DNA from: Gemmatimonas sp.
GTDB taxonomy: Bacteria; Gemmatimonadota; Gemmatimonadetes; Gemmatimonadales; Gemmatimonadaceae
Assembly: GCF_031426495.1 (NCBI RefSeq)
Contig: NZ_JANPLK010000014.1
Location: 1 to 64,000 of the forward strand
DNA length: 64,000 nucleotides
Reading direction: 5' to 3'
Shown: positions 33,505 to 41,670 of the stretch, piece by piece
Position numbering within the stretch: position 1 is the first letter of the stretch
Layout of the letters: the number at the start of each line of letters is the position of its first letter
Position numbers and translations under genes: made by a program
Notes under the pieces: generated by a model
The model's input: only the letters and a program-made list of their open reading frames with translations
What the model was told of the DNA's origin: nothing
Databases searched by the model: none

Positions 33505-34553
33505 GTGACTACCCCATCGAGGCGAACGCGACCCGTTCCTGGGACGACTGTGCCGCACTCCCACGCATCGATCCCGCACTCTGCGGCGCGCGCAGTGATG
33601 GCGCGCACGTTCTCTTGTGCCGTGATGACGACCATTCCCACTCCCATGTTGAAGGCTCGGAACATCTCGAGGGGAGCAACGGCTCCCGCTTCAGCAAGTA
33701 CCCGGAAGGTCGAGGGGACGGTCCACGACGACGTGTCGACGTCGGCGTCCAGTGTGACGGGGAGCGCACGATTCAGGTTACCCGGAAGGCCACCGCCGGT
33801 GATGTGCGCCATCGCGTGCACGTGGCCAAGCATGGGCTTCAGACATTGCAGATACGAGCGATGCACCGCGAGCATGACATCGGCGACACTGGCACCACCC
33901 GCGTCGGGAAACGCATCGTGCACGCCGAGCTTGAGTCGATCGCTGATGATGCGACGCGCCAGCGAATACCCGTTCGTATGCAGTCCGTCGCTGGCCAGCG
34001 CGACGAGCGCATCGCCTTCGCGCACATTGGCACTGGTGATGACCTGCGACTCGTCGACGATGCCGACGATGAAGCCGGCGAGATCGTAGTCGGGGGGCGT
34101 ATACACGCCCGGCATTTCGGCCGTCTCACCACCGATCAACGCACAGCTGTTCTCGCGGCACCCCGCCGCCACACCGGCCACCACACCTTCCACGACATGC
34201 GGCAGCAGCTTCCCGAATGCGACGTAATCGAGGAAGAACATCGGCACCGCCCCCTGCACGAGAATGTCGTTCGTGCAGTGATTGACGAGGCAGTGTCCGA
34301 TGGTGTCGTGACGGTCGGCGTCTATCGCGATCTTGATCTTGGTGCCGACGCCGTCGGCGCTCGAGACCAGCAACGGCGCGCGGTAGCCCTCAGGGACACG
34401 GAACATGCCGCCGAATCCGCCGAACGCACCGCGCGCACCGGCCGTCAACGTGGACTGCACGAGCGTGGCGAGACGGTTCTTCGAATCTTCGGCGGCGTCG
34501 ATGTCGACGCCCGCCGACCGATAGGTGAGCGGGGATTCGCCGGACGTGCTCAC
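33501..34553 (-). CDS. purM: Phosphoribosylformylglycinamidine cyclo-ligase
   Basis: 350 aa from GTG 34553. It closes the imidazole ring in purine synthesis. Motifs: YRSAGVDIDAAE, LLVSSADGVGTKIKIA, HCTNDILVQGAVPMFFLDYVA, LIGGETAEMPGVY, GLHTNGYSLAR, HITGGGLPGNLNRALP. GTGA overlap with the pfkB-type gene. Confidence 0.96.
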   Translation of the reverse strand: MSTSGESPLTYRSAGVDIDAAEDSKNRLATLVQSTLTAGARGAFGGFGGMFRVPEGYRAPLLVSSADGVGTKIKIAIDADRHDTIGHCLVNHCTNDILVQGAVPMFFLDYVAFGKLLPHVVEGVVAGVAAGCRENSCALIGGETAEMPGVYTPPDYDLAGFIVGIVDESQVITSANVREGDALVALASDGLHTNGYSLARRIISDRLKLGVHDAFPDAGGASVADVMLAVHRSYLQCLKPMLGHVHAMAHITGGGLPGNLNRALPVTLDADVDTSSWTVPSTFRVLAEAGAVAPLEMFRAFNMGVGMVVITAQENVRAITARAAECGIDAWECGTVVPGTGRVRLDGVVT

Positions 34554-35491
34554 GCGCGGAGATCCTCGTCGAACGCCACCAGCTGACGGAACTCCTGCAC
34601 GCGCGCGTCGATATCGGCGCGTGTGATTTCGAGCAGTCGACCGTTCGAGAACTTCTCGACGGCGAACGACCCCATCGCCGAGCCCACGACGACGGCACGT
34701 CGCATGGACGCGTCGCTCAAGTCGCCGCTGGCGGCGAGCGAGCCGATGAAGCCGCCGGCGAAGGAATCGCCGGCGCCGGTGGGATCGAACACCGACTCGA
34801 GCGGATACGCGGGGGCGAAGAAGACGCTCTCGCGCGTGAACATGAAGGCGCCGTGTTCGCCCTTCTTGATGAGCACGTGCTTCGGTCCCTTGTCGAGAAT
34901 CCAGCGCGCGGCCTGCACCAGGTTGGTGTGCTCCGTGAGCTGGCGTGCTTCGCCGTCGTTGAGCGTGATCAGATCGACATGACCGAGCAGCTCGATGAGT
35001 TCCGGGCGACGCGACTCGATCCAGAAGTTCATGGTGTCGCACGCGACCAAACGTGGCTTCTCAACCTGCTCGAGCACCTGCAGCTGCAGGCGCGGATCGA
35101 TATTGGCGAGAAATACGAACGGCGCCTTGCGGAACTGCTCGGGAATGTTCGGGCGAAAGTTGGAGAACACCCCGAGATGGGTCTCGAGCGTTTCGGCCGA
35201 GTTGAGATCGTGGCGATAGCGGCCACGCCAGCGGAAGCTGGAGCCGCTGACCTTTTCGAGTCCGGCCAGATCGACACCACGATCGGCGAGCGGCTGCAGG
35301 AGATCCACGGGGTAGTCGTCACCGACCACACCCACGAGCTGCACGGGCGCAAAGTGCGACGCCGACGACGAGAAGTAGGTGCCCGATCCGCCAAGCACAT
35401 CATCGGCCTTGCCGAACGGCGTCTCGACGGAATCGAGCGCGACGGAACCGACGACGAGAACCTGACTGGCGGTACTGGGGAAACTGCTCAC
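34550..35491 (-). CDS. PfkB-family carbohydrate/nucleoside kinase
   Basis: 313 aa from GTG 35491. Motifs: N-terminal VLVVGSVALDSVETPFG, GGSGTYFSSSASHF, and the catalytic FDPTGAGDSFAGGFIG with the Asp base. Members phosphorylate sugars or nucleosides; substrate not predictable here. Placed between argS and purM, it overlaps both. Confidence 0.9.
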   Translation of the reverse strand: MSSFPSTASQVLVVGSVALDSVETPFGKADDVLGGSGTYFSSSASHFAPVQLVGVVGDDYPVDLLQPLADRGVDLAGLEKVSGSSFRWRGRYRHDLNSAETLETHLGVFSNFRPNIPEQFRKAPFVFLANIDPRLQLQVLEQVEKPRLVACDTMNFWIESRRPELIELLGHVDLITLNDGEARQLTEHTNLVQAARWILDKGPKHVLIKKGEHGAFMFTRESVFFAPAYPLESVFDPTGAGDSFAGGFIGSLAASGDLSDASMRRAVVVGSAMGSFAVEKFSNGRLLEITRADIDARVQEFRQLVAFDEDLRA

Positions 35492-37140
35492 ATGCGCTCC
35501 GGCGCGGACAGTCCGAGAATGCGCAATCCGGCGGCGATGCCGAGCTGCGTGGAACGGGCGAGCACGAGGCGCGCGCGCGTAATGGCCTCGGGTTCGCCGA
35601 GGACGTGATGCTTGTGATACCAGGTGTGGCCGGCTCGGGCCGTTTCCAGCAACCACGCCGCGATGCGATGCGGCTCGAGGTTGTCGGCCGCGCCCTTCAC
35701 GGTCGCGGGGAAATCGAGCAGCTGCTTCACGAGTTCCTGTTCGGCGGGCTCCGTGAGCACCCCAAGGTCGACGCCGTTGCCGGTGACCGTGGTCGCGTCG
35801 ATTTCGCCGACGCGGAAGATGCCGCACATGCGCGCGTGCGCCATCTGTACGTAGTACACCGGGTTCTCTTCCGACTGACTGCGGGCGAGATCGACATCGA
35901 ACACGAGCTGCGAGTCGCCCTTGCGCATGAGGTAGAAGTAGCGCACGGCATCGCGACCGACTTCGTCGATGAGATCGCGCACGGTGACGTACGAACCGGC
36001 GCGCTTGGAGATCTTCACTTCTTCCCCGCCCTTCATGACGGTCACCATCTGATGCAACACGTAATCGGGATAGCCCTTGGGAATCCCAATCGCGAGTGCC
36101 TGCAGTCCAGCCCGTACGCGCGTGATCGTGCTGTGGTGATCAGCGCCCTGCACGTTGATCGCGCGATGATAGCCGCGCTCCCACTTCGTGACGTGATACG
36201 CGACGTCGGGCACGAAGTAGGTGTAGTCTCCGCCCTTGACTGCACTCTTCTTCATCACGCGATCTTTGTCATCACCGAAGTCGGTGGTGCGAAGGAACAG
36301 CGCGCCGTCTTCTTCGTACGTGTGCCCCGACTGCTTCAGCCCCTCGACGGTCTTGTTGACCGAGCCATCGGTGTAGAGCGAGCTCTCGAGGTAGTAGGTA
36401 TCGAACTTGACGCCGAACGCCTGCATGTCGAGGTCCTGCTCATGGCGCAATGCCGCCACGGCGAACGCCTGCATCGCGGCGAGGTCGTTGCCCGCCGCGT
36501 CCTCCGCATGTTCGACGACATAGCGTTCGGCAATCTCTCGGATGTAGTCGCCGTGATAGCCGCCTTCCGGAATCTCGAGCGGCGCGCCACCGATGGCGCG
36601 CACGTGCGCCTGCGTGCTCTTCGCGAGGTTGGCGATTTGCGCGCCGGCGTCGTTGTAGTAGAACTCGCGATCGACCTTCCAACCGGTGTACTCCAGCAGC
36701 GTACTGATCGCGTCGCCGAGGGCCGCCTGACGACCGTGGCCGACATGCAGGGGACCGGTGGGATTGGCCGACACGAACTCCACGACCACGCGCTCACCGT
36801 GGCCGATGTCGAGCCGTCCGAAGGTGTCGGGCGACTCGAGAATGGTGAGCAGGCCGCGGGCCTGAAAGCCAGGATCGAGACGGAAATTCAGAAACCCCGG
36901 GCCGGCAATTTCCGCGGCCGTCACGCCGACGCTCGCCTTGTCCATCGCCGCGATGAGTGCTTCGGCAATGTCGCGCGGCTTCTTGCCGAGCGGCTTCGCA
37001 AGGGTCATGGCGAGATTGGTCGCCCAGTCGCCGAACGACGGATCGCGCGGCCGCTCGAGAATGGGGGAAACGTCGTCAGGCGCACCAAGCGTGCGCGCGG
37101 CGCGCGAGAGCTCGGCACGCAGGGCGTCGGCGTGAGTCAC
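35488..37140 (-). CDS. argS: Arginyl-tRNA synthetase
   Basis: 550 aa if started at GTG 37140 (VTHADALRAELSRAARTLG); the frame is open upstream but runs into the fmdB-like gene. HIGH motif as HVGHGR (about residue 130), KMSK-like KISKRAG, and the ArgS anticodon-binding end (LETARAGHTWYHKHHVLG...) ending APERM are present. No ATG is available in this region, so the start is a best guess. Confidence 0.93.
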   Translation of the reverse strand: MTHADALRAELSRAARTLGAPDDVSPILERPRDPSFGDWATNLAMTLAKPLGKKPRDIAEALIAAMDKASVGVTAAEIAGPGFLNFRLDPGFQARGLLTILESPDTFGRLDIGHGERVVVEFVSANPTGPLHVGHGRQAALGDAISTLLEYTGWKVDREFYYNDAGAQIANLAKSTQAHVRAIGGAPLEIPEGGYHGDYIREIAERYVVEHAEDAAGNDLAAMQAFAVAALRHEQDLDMQAFGVKFDTYYLESSLYTDGSVNKTVEGLKQSGHTYEEDGALFLRTTDFGDDKDRVMKKSAVKGGDYTYFVPDVAYHVTKWERGYHRAINVQGADHHSTITRVRAGLQALAIGIPKGYPDYVLHQMVTVMKGGEEVKISKRAGSYVTVRDLIDEVGRDAVRYFYLMRKGDSQLVFDVDLARSQSEENPVYYVQMAHARMCGIFRVGEIDATTVTGNGVDLGVLTEPAEQELVKQLLDFPATVKGAADNLEPHRIAAWLLETARAGHTWYHKHHVLGEPEAITRARLVLARSTQLGIAAGLRILGLSAPERM

Positions 37141-37183
37141 GGGGTCCGGGATGTCGAGAAGGAATACGCGCGAACGGCTCGCG

Positions 37184-37519
37184 TCATTCGGAAGACGAGG
37201 ACGGCGTACTGGGCGAAGGCTTCGACGCGCTCTTGCTGTCGCTCTTCGTGTCGCTTTTGCTGTCGCTCGCGCTGTCGCTCTTGGTGCTGCTCTCGGCGGG
37301 CGAGGAGCCACCGCTGGTACGCTGGTCCTTCTTGCCGTCCTTGCCGTAATCCGTGATGTAGAACCCGGATCCCTTGAACAAGAGACTGGCGCCACCCGAG
37401 ATGATACGCGTGGCCACTCCCGTTCCATCGGGCGTCGGAATGCTTTCCGGAACTTCAGAGATCTTGAAGCGCGCCTCGATGATGGACCCGTCGGGGCAGC
37501 GGAACTCGTAAGTCGGCAT
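37184..37519 (-). CDS. FmdB-type protein with a lost zinc site and a Ser/Asp/Lys tail
   Basis: 111 aa. MPTYEFRCPDG and RIISGGASLLFKGSGFYITDYGK clearly match the FmdB family. The usual zinc ribbon has four Cys, but only one is left (Cys8). The C-terminal 40 residues are a low-complexity run of SDSKSDTKSDSKS type. Family function is unclear; the missing Cys suggest this member does not hold zinc in the usual way. It starts the long run of minus-strand genes. Confidence 0.85.
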   Translation of the reverse strand: MPTYEFRCPDGSIIEARFKISEVPESIPTPDGTGVATRIISGGASLLFKGSGFYITDYGKDGKKDQRTSGGSSPAESSTKSDSASDSKSDTKSDSKSASKPSPSTPSSSSE

Positions 37520-37593
37520 GGCTACGTTACTTGGCTAGGGTCAGACAGCCTTGAAACGTAGCCCGGTAGGCCCCGTGGTTCAACGGGTACGGT

Positions 37594-39060
37594 TCAGGTC
37601 ACGGTAAGGGTCGCTGCACCGGGCGTATACATCACCGTGAGCGTGGAGAGATTGTCGGCGCGCTGGGGCGACGGCTGCCAGACACCGGCGCTGTTAAAGA
37701 GCGCGCCGTGATTGGGGCAGCGGAAGCTGGTGCCATTCACCACGTTGATGGTGGTGCCCGCATGTGGGCAGCGCATGGAAAAGGCCGCGAAGCTGGTGGC
37801 GCTGAGGCGCGACACGGCGACCGGGCCTCCGTTCACGTTGCCGACACTTCCGGCGACGCCGCCCACGATGGCCAATGCGGGCCAGGCGGCGAGAGTCACG
37901 ACGAGTCCGGCGGCGGTCACGCTGAGCGTCACCGCGATCGTGCGTGACGCGACGCCGTTGGCGCTAACGGTGACGGTGGCGGAGTAGCTGCCCGCGGCCA
38001 GCGCACCGGCACTCGGGCGCACCGTGAGGGTGGCAGGCGCGGTGGTCTGATTGAGGATGGTGGTAATCCATCCAGTACCGCCGGCTCCGTAGGACACCGT
38101 GGCGACCAACCCGGTCAGCGTGCCGCCGCCGCTGTTGTTGCACTGCACGACCTGGGCGGCAGACGTACTGCCAAGGGGCGCCGTGAACGAGAGGGCCGAT
38201 GTCGAGATCTGCAGGGCGGCGGGGGTGGTCGGATCCTGCACGAGCAGCGAAACGCTCACGGTTTGCGCGCCGTTGGTGATGCCGATGCCCGCAATGTTGA
38301 CCGTCGCCGTGTAGTTCCCGATCGGCAGCGTGCCGCGCTGCGCCGACAGCGTGAGCGTGGAGGGAGCCGACGCCTGACTAAGGGCCAGCGACAGCCAGCC
38401 CGTGCGTTGCCCCGGCCCGTAGGTGAGCGTGACGGCCAGTCCGCCGAGAATGCCGCCGCCGTCGTTCGAGATGGCGACAGTCTGTGGAGCGGGGACGCTG
38501 CCGGTGAGCGTGGTCAGGAACACGACCGCGTTGCGTTCGAGCCCGAGCACGGGCGGCGTGAGGGTGCCGCCGATCAACAGCGACCCGTCGCTGTTGCGCC
38601 GAACGTCGAGCGCCGCCAGTCCGGCGGTGGGTTGCCCACCAAGCCACGTCCCGTCGTTGGCGAACACGGCCCCGTGGTTGGGGCAGCGCAGACCGTTGGG
38701 CTCCACGTTGACGATCGAGCCGCGGTGCGGGCAGACCAGCGACAGCGCACGGAACTGCGCGCTGGCGAGCCGTTCGACCATAACCGGCGCCGCCGTCCCG
38801 GAGACCACGACCGTGCGGCCGCCGATCTGCGCCAACTCCGGAATGGTGGCCGGATCGAAGCGGAAGGGCGTCGGTATCGCATCGAGCACCTGCTCCGGCC
38901 CGCTGATGATGCCGTCGCCGCAGCCCGACACCAGGACACCGAGCGAGAGGACGGAGGCCGAGGCCAGAAACTGACGCCGGTCGACCCGATGGCAGCCGCC
39001 GCAGAGCGACCGATCGGATGACAGCGCGGACGAGAGCTCGGACGATGGATCGAGAGGCAT
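37594..39060 (-). CDS. Exported protein with two Rieske-type domains around Ig-like repeats
   Basis: 488 aa. RRQFLASASVLSLGVLVSGC looks like a twin-Arg or lipoprotein signal. Rieske-type motif 1 is LVCPHRGSIVN...RCPNHGAVF (about residues 105-135); motif 2 is MRCPHAGTTINV...RCPNHGALF near the end. Each has the C-x-H and C-x-x-H ligands for a [2Fe-2S] cluster. Between them are two beta repeats of about 90 residues with SWL/GWITTILNQTTAPATLTV features like BACON/Ig modules. An electron-transfer role is likely but partners are unknown. Confidence 0.8.
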   Translation of the reverse strand: MPLDPSSELSSALSSDRSLCGGCHRVDRRQFLASASVLSLGVLVSGCGDGIISGPEQVLDAIPTPFRFDPATIPELAQIGGRTVVVSGTAAPVMVERLASAQFRALSLVCPHRGSIVNVEPNGLRCPNHGAVFANDGTWLGGQPTAGLAALDVRRNSDGSLLIGGTLTPPVLGLERNAVVFLTTLTGSVPAPQTVAISNDGGGILGGLAVTLTYGPGQRTGWLSLALSQASAPSTLTLSAQRGTLPIGNYTATVNIAGIGITNGAQTVSVSLLVQDPTTPAALQISTSALSFTAPLGSTSAAQVVQCNNSGGGTLTGLVATVSYGAGGTGWITTILNQTTAPATLTVRPSAGALAAGSYSATVTVSANGVASRTIAVTLSVTAAGLVVTLAAWPALAIVGGVAGSVGNVNGGPVAVSRLSATSFAAFSMRCPHAGTTINVVNGTSFRCPNHGALFNSAGVWQPSPQRADNLSTLTVMYTPGAATLTVT

Positions 39061-39247
39061 ACTGGATACTAACGCGGAACGCCATGCTGTCGAGTTCGGA
39101 CATCACGACGACGTTCATCAATTCGTCACGCGAGGATCATGCGGGTATCACGTTCTTCGCGTGCGGCCCCGTGCGACAAGCTGCATGTTAGCGAGACGGT
39201 CGGCTGTTCAGGGTGCCGACCCCTCCTTCCCCACTGGAGCGCGCTGC

Positions 39248-40258
39248 GTGTTCTCGACTTGCCTGTACTGCCACGGCTCCCTCGGCCGGAACGAGGTGCT
39301 GGAGGAGTTTCCGATTGGCCGTCGGATCGCGTTCGACGCGCGTCGCGGGCGCCTGTGGGTGGTGTGTCGCGGGTGCCGCAATTGGAATCTCTCGCCGCTC
39401 GAGGAGCGATGGGAGGCGGTGGAAGCGTGTGAGCGACTCTACCGCGAGACGCCGGTGCGCGTGAGCGGTGACCAGATCGGACTGGCCACGCTGAGCGAGG
39501 GGCTGGACTTGGTGCGCATCGGGACGCCGCTGCGACCGGAGTTCGCGGCGTGGCGCTACGGTGGACGCCTGCGCAAGCGGCGGCTGCAGTTACCCGACGC
39601 GCGGGCCACCGCGTCGGCGTTGTTGAGTCAGAGCGCGGCGCTGGTGGTCGGCGCGGTGGCGGCGCTAGCCGGCGTGACGTGTACCCTGACGAGCAGCCGT
39701 CGATGGCAGCGCGCGGTGGTCGACCCGCTCGAGCACGTGGAAGCGCGACTGCAGTACGACCGCACCATCGCGCACGTGCGCACGCCCGACGGACTGCTGC
39801 GGCCGTTGCGGTTCAGTCATATCGCGCGACTCGAAATCATCGCCGACGAGAACCAGCCGTGGGTGCTGCGCGTGGCGCACGCGCAGGGCATCACGGATCT
39901 CGATCAGGCGCAGGCCATACAGGTGGCGAGTCCACTGCTGGCGCGACTGAACACGCGCGGCGGCACGCCGGGCCAGGTGCTCGATGCCACCCGCCGCATT
40001 ACCGAAGCCGGTGATGCGGAGCAGTACATCCGCAGCAGCAGTGCGCTGCGGGTCACGCGTCGTGCGAAGAATACGATATTCTGGGACGACGACGTGGGCG
40101 TCCTCGGACTCACCGGCACCGAGCGCCTGGCGCTCGAGATCGCGATGAACGAGGACGCCGAACGTCAGGCCATGCAGGGCGAACTCAGCGCACTCGAAGA
40201 CGCCTGGCGCGACGCCGAAGAGATTGCCGAGATCGCCGATCGCATGTTTCTGCCGTAG
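39248..40258 (+). CDS. Zinc-ribbon-like protein of unknown function
   Basis: 336 aa from GTG 39248. The N-terminus CLYCHGSLG plus CRGCRNWNLSP gives a CxxC pair set. An Ala-rich hydrophobic stretch (about 135-150) may touch a membrane. The rest is soluble with FSHIARLEIIADENQPWVLRVAH and a helical C-terminus. The only plus-strand gene in this stretch, it is separated from the downstream gene by a 16-base convergent gap. Function unknown. Confidence 0.75.
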   Translation: MFSTCLYCHGSLGRNEVLEEFPIGRRIAFDARRGRLWVVCRGCRNWNLSPLEERWEAVEACERLYRETPVRVSGDQIGLATLSEGLDLVRIGTPLRPEFAAWRYGGRLRKRRLQLPDARATASALLSQSAALVVGAVAALAGVTCTLTSSRRWQRAVVDPLEHVEARLQYDRTIAHVRTPDGLLRPLRFSHIARLEIIADENQPWVLRVAHAQGITDLDQAQAIQVASPLLARLNTRGGTPGQVLDATRRITEAGDAEQYIRSSSALRVTRRAKNTIFWDDDVGVLGLTGTERLALEIAMNEDAERQAMQGELSALEDAWRDAEEIAEIADRMFLP

Positions 40259-40274
40259 CGGCTACGGCTCGCCG

Positions 40275-41591
40275 TTACGGCGTGCCGGTCTGGCCGCGAA
40301 TCTCACCGGCCGGGAAGGTTGAGGAGTGCACGTTGACATAGGCGTTGCCCGTGCGCAGGAGCGTCATGAGCGAGTCGAGCGCGATGGGCGGCTGTCCACT
40401 GATGCCGCGAATATCCGTCGCCGTAAACGTGCCCGTGAGCACGCCGCTGTTGCTGGTCTGGGTCTGCTTGACCAGATCGACGATGACGCCCGCGGTGGCG
40501 GTGAGGCCGGCCGGGGCGTGGATGTGGGCACCGGTCGGGATCGAGGCGATGCCCTGATACGTCACGATGTACGTGACCGATGTGCCGTTGCGGGTGAAGA
40601 CGGCGGCGCCGTTGGCGCTGGTGGTCACCGGATTCGGGCGCTCGTTGGCGCCGTTGAGCAGGGCGAGGATCCCGTTGGGCAGCACGGTCACGGTGCCCGA
40701 CATGCCGGCATGCAGCGAGCACACATACGGGTAGCTGCCGGCAGTGGGGAAAGTGCGCGCCGCCGTCGTACTGGCGACGGTCGCAATGTTCGTCGGGGCC
40801 CCCGCCGACTGGAACAGCACGTTGTGCGCGATGCTTCCGAAGGCGAAGGTGACCACGCCACCTTCCGCGATCGTAATGGCGGGCGGCGTGAAGACATTGG
40901 CGTTCGTCGCCTCGACGGAAGCGGCGGCAGCCCCACTGATTGGCGCGGTCACCGTGAGCGAGGCGCTGCCCGTGGCGGTGACTCCGTCACGCGTGAGCGA
41001 TGCGCCAACCGAAGCGGCGCCCGGAGCGATGGCGGTGACGAGTCCGTCGACGCTGATGATGGCCTTCGTGCGATCGGCGGTCGTGTACGTCACGCCAGTG
41101 ACACCGGCGATAGCATTGCCGCGGGAGTCACGGGCGGTGGCAGTGAGCTGCGTGGTGCTGCCTATCGCCGGTGTCAGCGCGGCCGCCTGCACGGCCAACG
41201 TGGCGAAGCGCTGCGCGACATCGACCGCGACGGTACCCGACACCGATCCGCTGGTCGCTGTGATAGTGGCGGAGCCATTGCCGGTGGCCGTCACCGTGGC
41301 GCTGGCGCCGGATCCAGCGACGGTCGCGACGGCGGCGTTGCTCGTGGTCCAGCTCACGGCGGCTCCGCTCAGCGTGGCCTGACTCGCATCCTTCACCACC
41401 GCCGAGAACGACCGCGTGGCACCGATCGCGGTCAGCGCACCGGTTTCGGAGGCACTCACGGCGACTGATGCCGCGACGACAACAGGCGTCGGTGTGGTGC
41501 CGCCATCGCCGCCGCTGCAGGCCGCGAGGGTGAACAGCAGCAACATCTGGGCGGCGCGCGTACCGCGTGCATCGCGGACTGTGGTGAACAT
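40275..41591 (-). CDS. Lipoprotein with Ig-like domains, a cupredoxin and a CHRD domain
   Basis: 438 aa. Lipoprotein signal MLLLFTLAACSGG. Residues about 40-210 are two Big_2-type repeats (AVSWTTSNAAVATVAG, GATSVGASLT). Residues 220-300 form a cupredoxin with Cu ligands IAHNVLF and YVCSLHAGMSGTVTV (His, Cys, His, Met). The rest is a CHRD domain (NGANERPNPVTTSANGAAVF...AHIHAPAGLTATAGV...VNVHSSTFPAGEIRGQ). It is probably on the cell surface and copper-binding. Confidence 0.85.
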   Translation of the reverse strand: MFTTVRDARGTRAAQMLLLFTLAACSGGDGGTTPTPVVVAASVAVSASETGALTAIGATRSFSAVVKDASQATLSGAAVSWTTSNAAVATVAGSGASATVTATGNGSATITATSGSVSGTVAVDVAQRFATLAVQAAALTPAIGSTTQLTATARDSRGNAIAGVTGVTYTTADRTKAIISVDGLVTAIAPGAASVGASLTRDGVTATGSASLTVTAPISGAAAASVEATNANVFTPPAITIAEGGVVTFAFGSIAHNVLFQSAGAPTNIATVASTTAARTFPTAGSYPYVCSLHAGMSGTVTVLPNGILALLNGANERPNPVTTSANGAAVFTRNGTSVTYIVTYQGIASIPTGAHIHAPAGLTATAGVIVDLVKQTQTSNSGVLTGTFTATDIRGISGQPPIALDSLMTLLRTGNAYVNVHSSTFPAGEIRGQTGTP

Positions 41592-41670
41592 CGGTCGGTC
41601 TCCCGGCGAGAAAGGATCGACGACGCGGACGTGCATCGCCTCCGGGGGGTAGAGCGAACGAGTGACGAAA

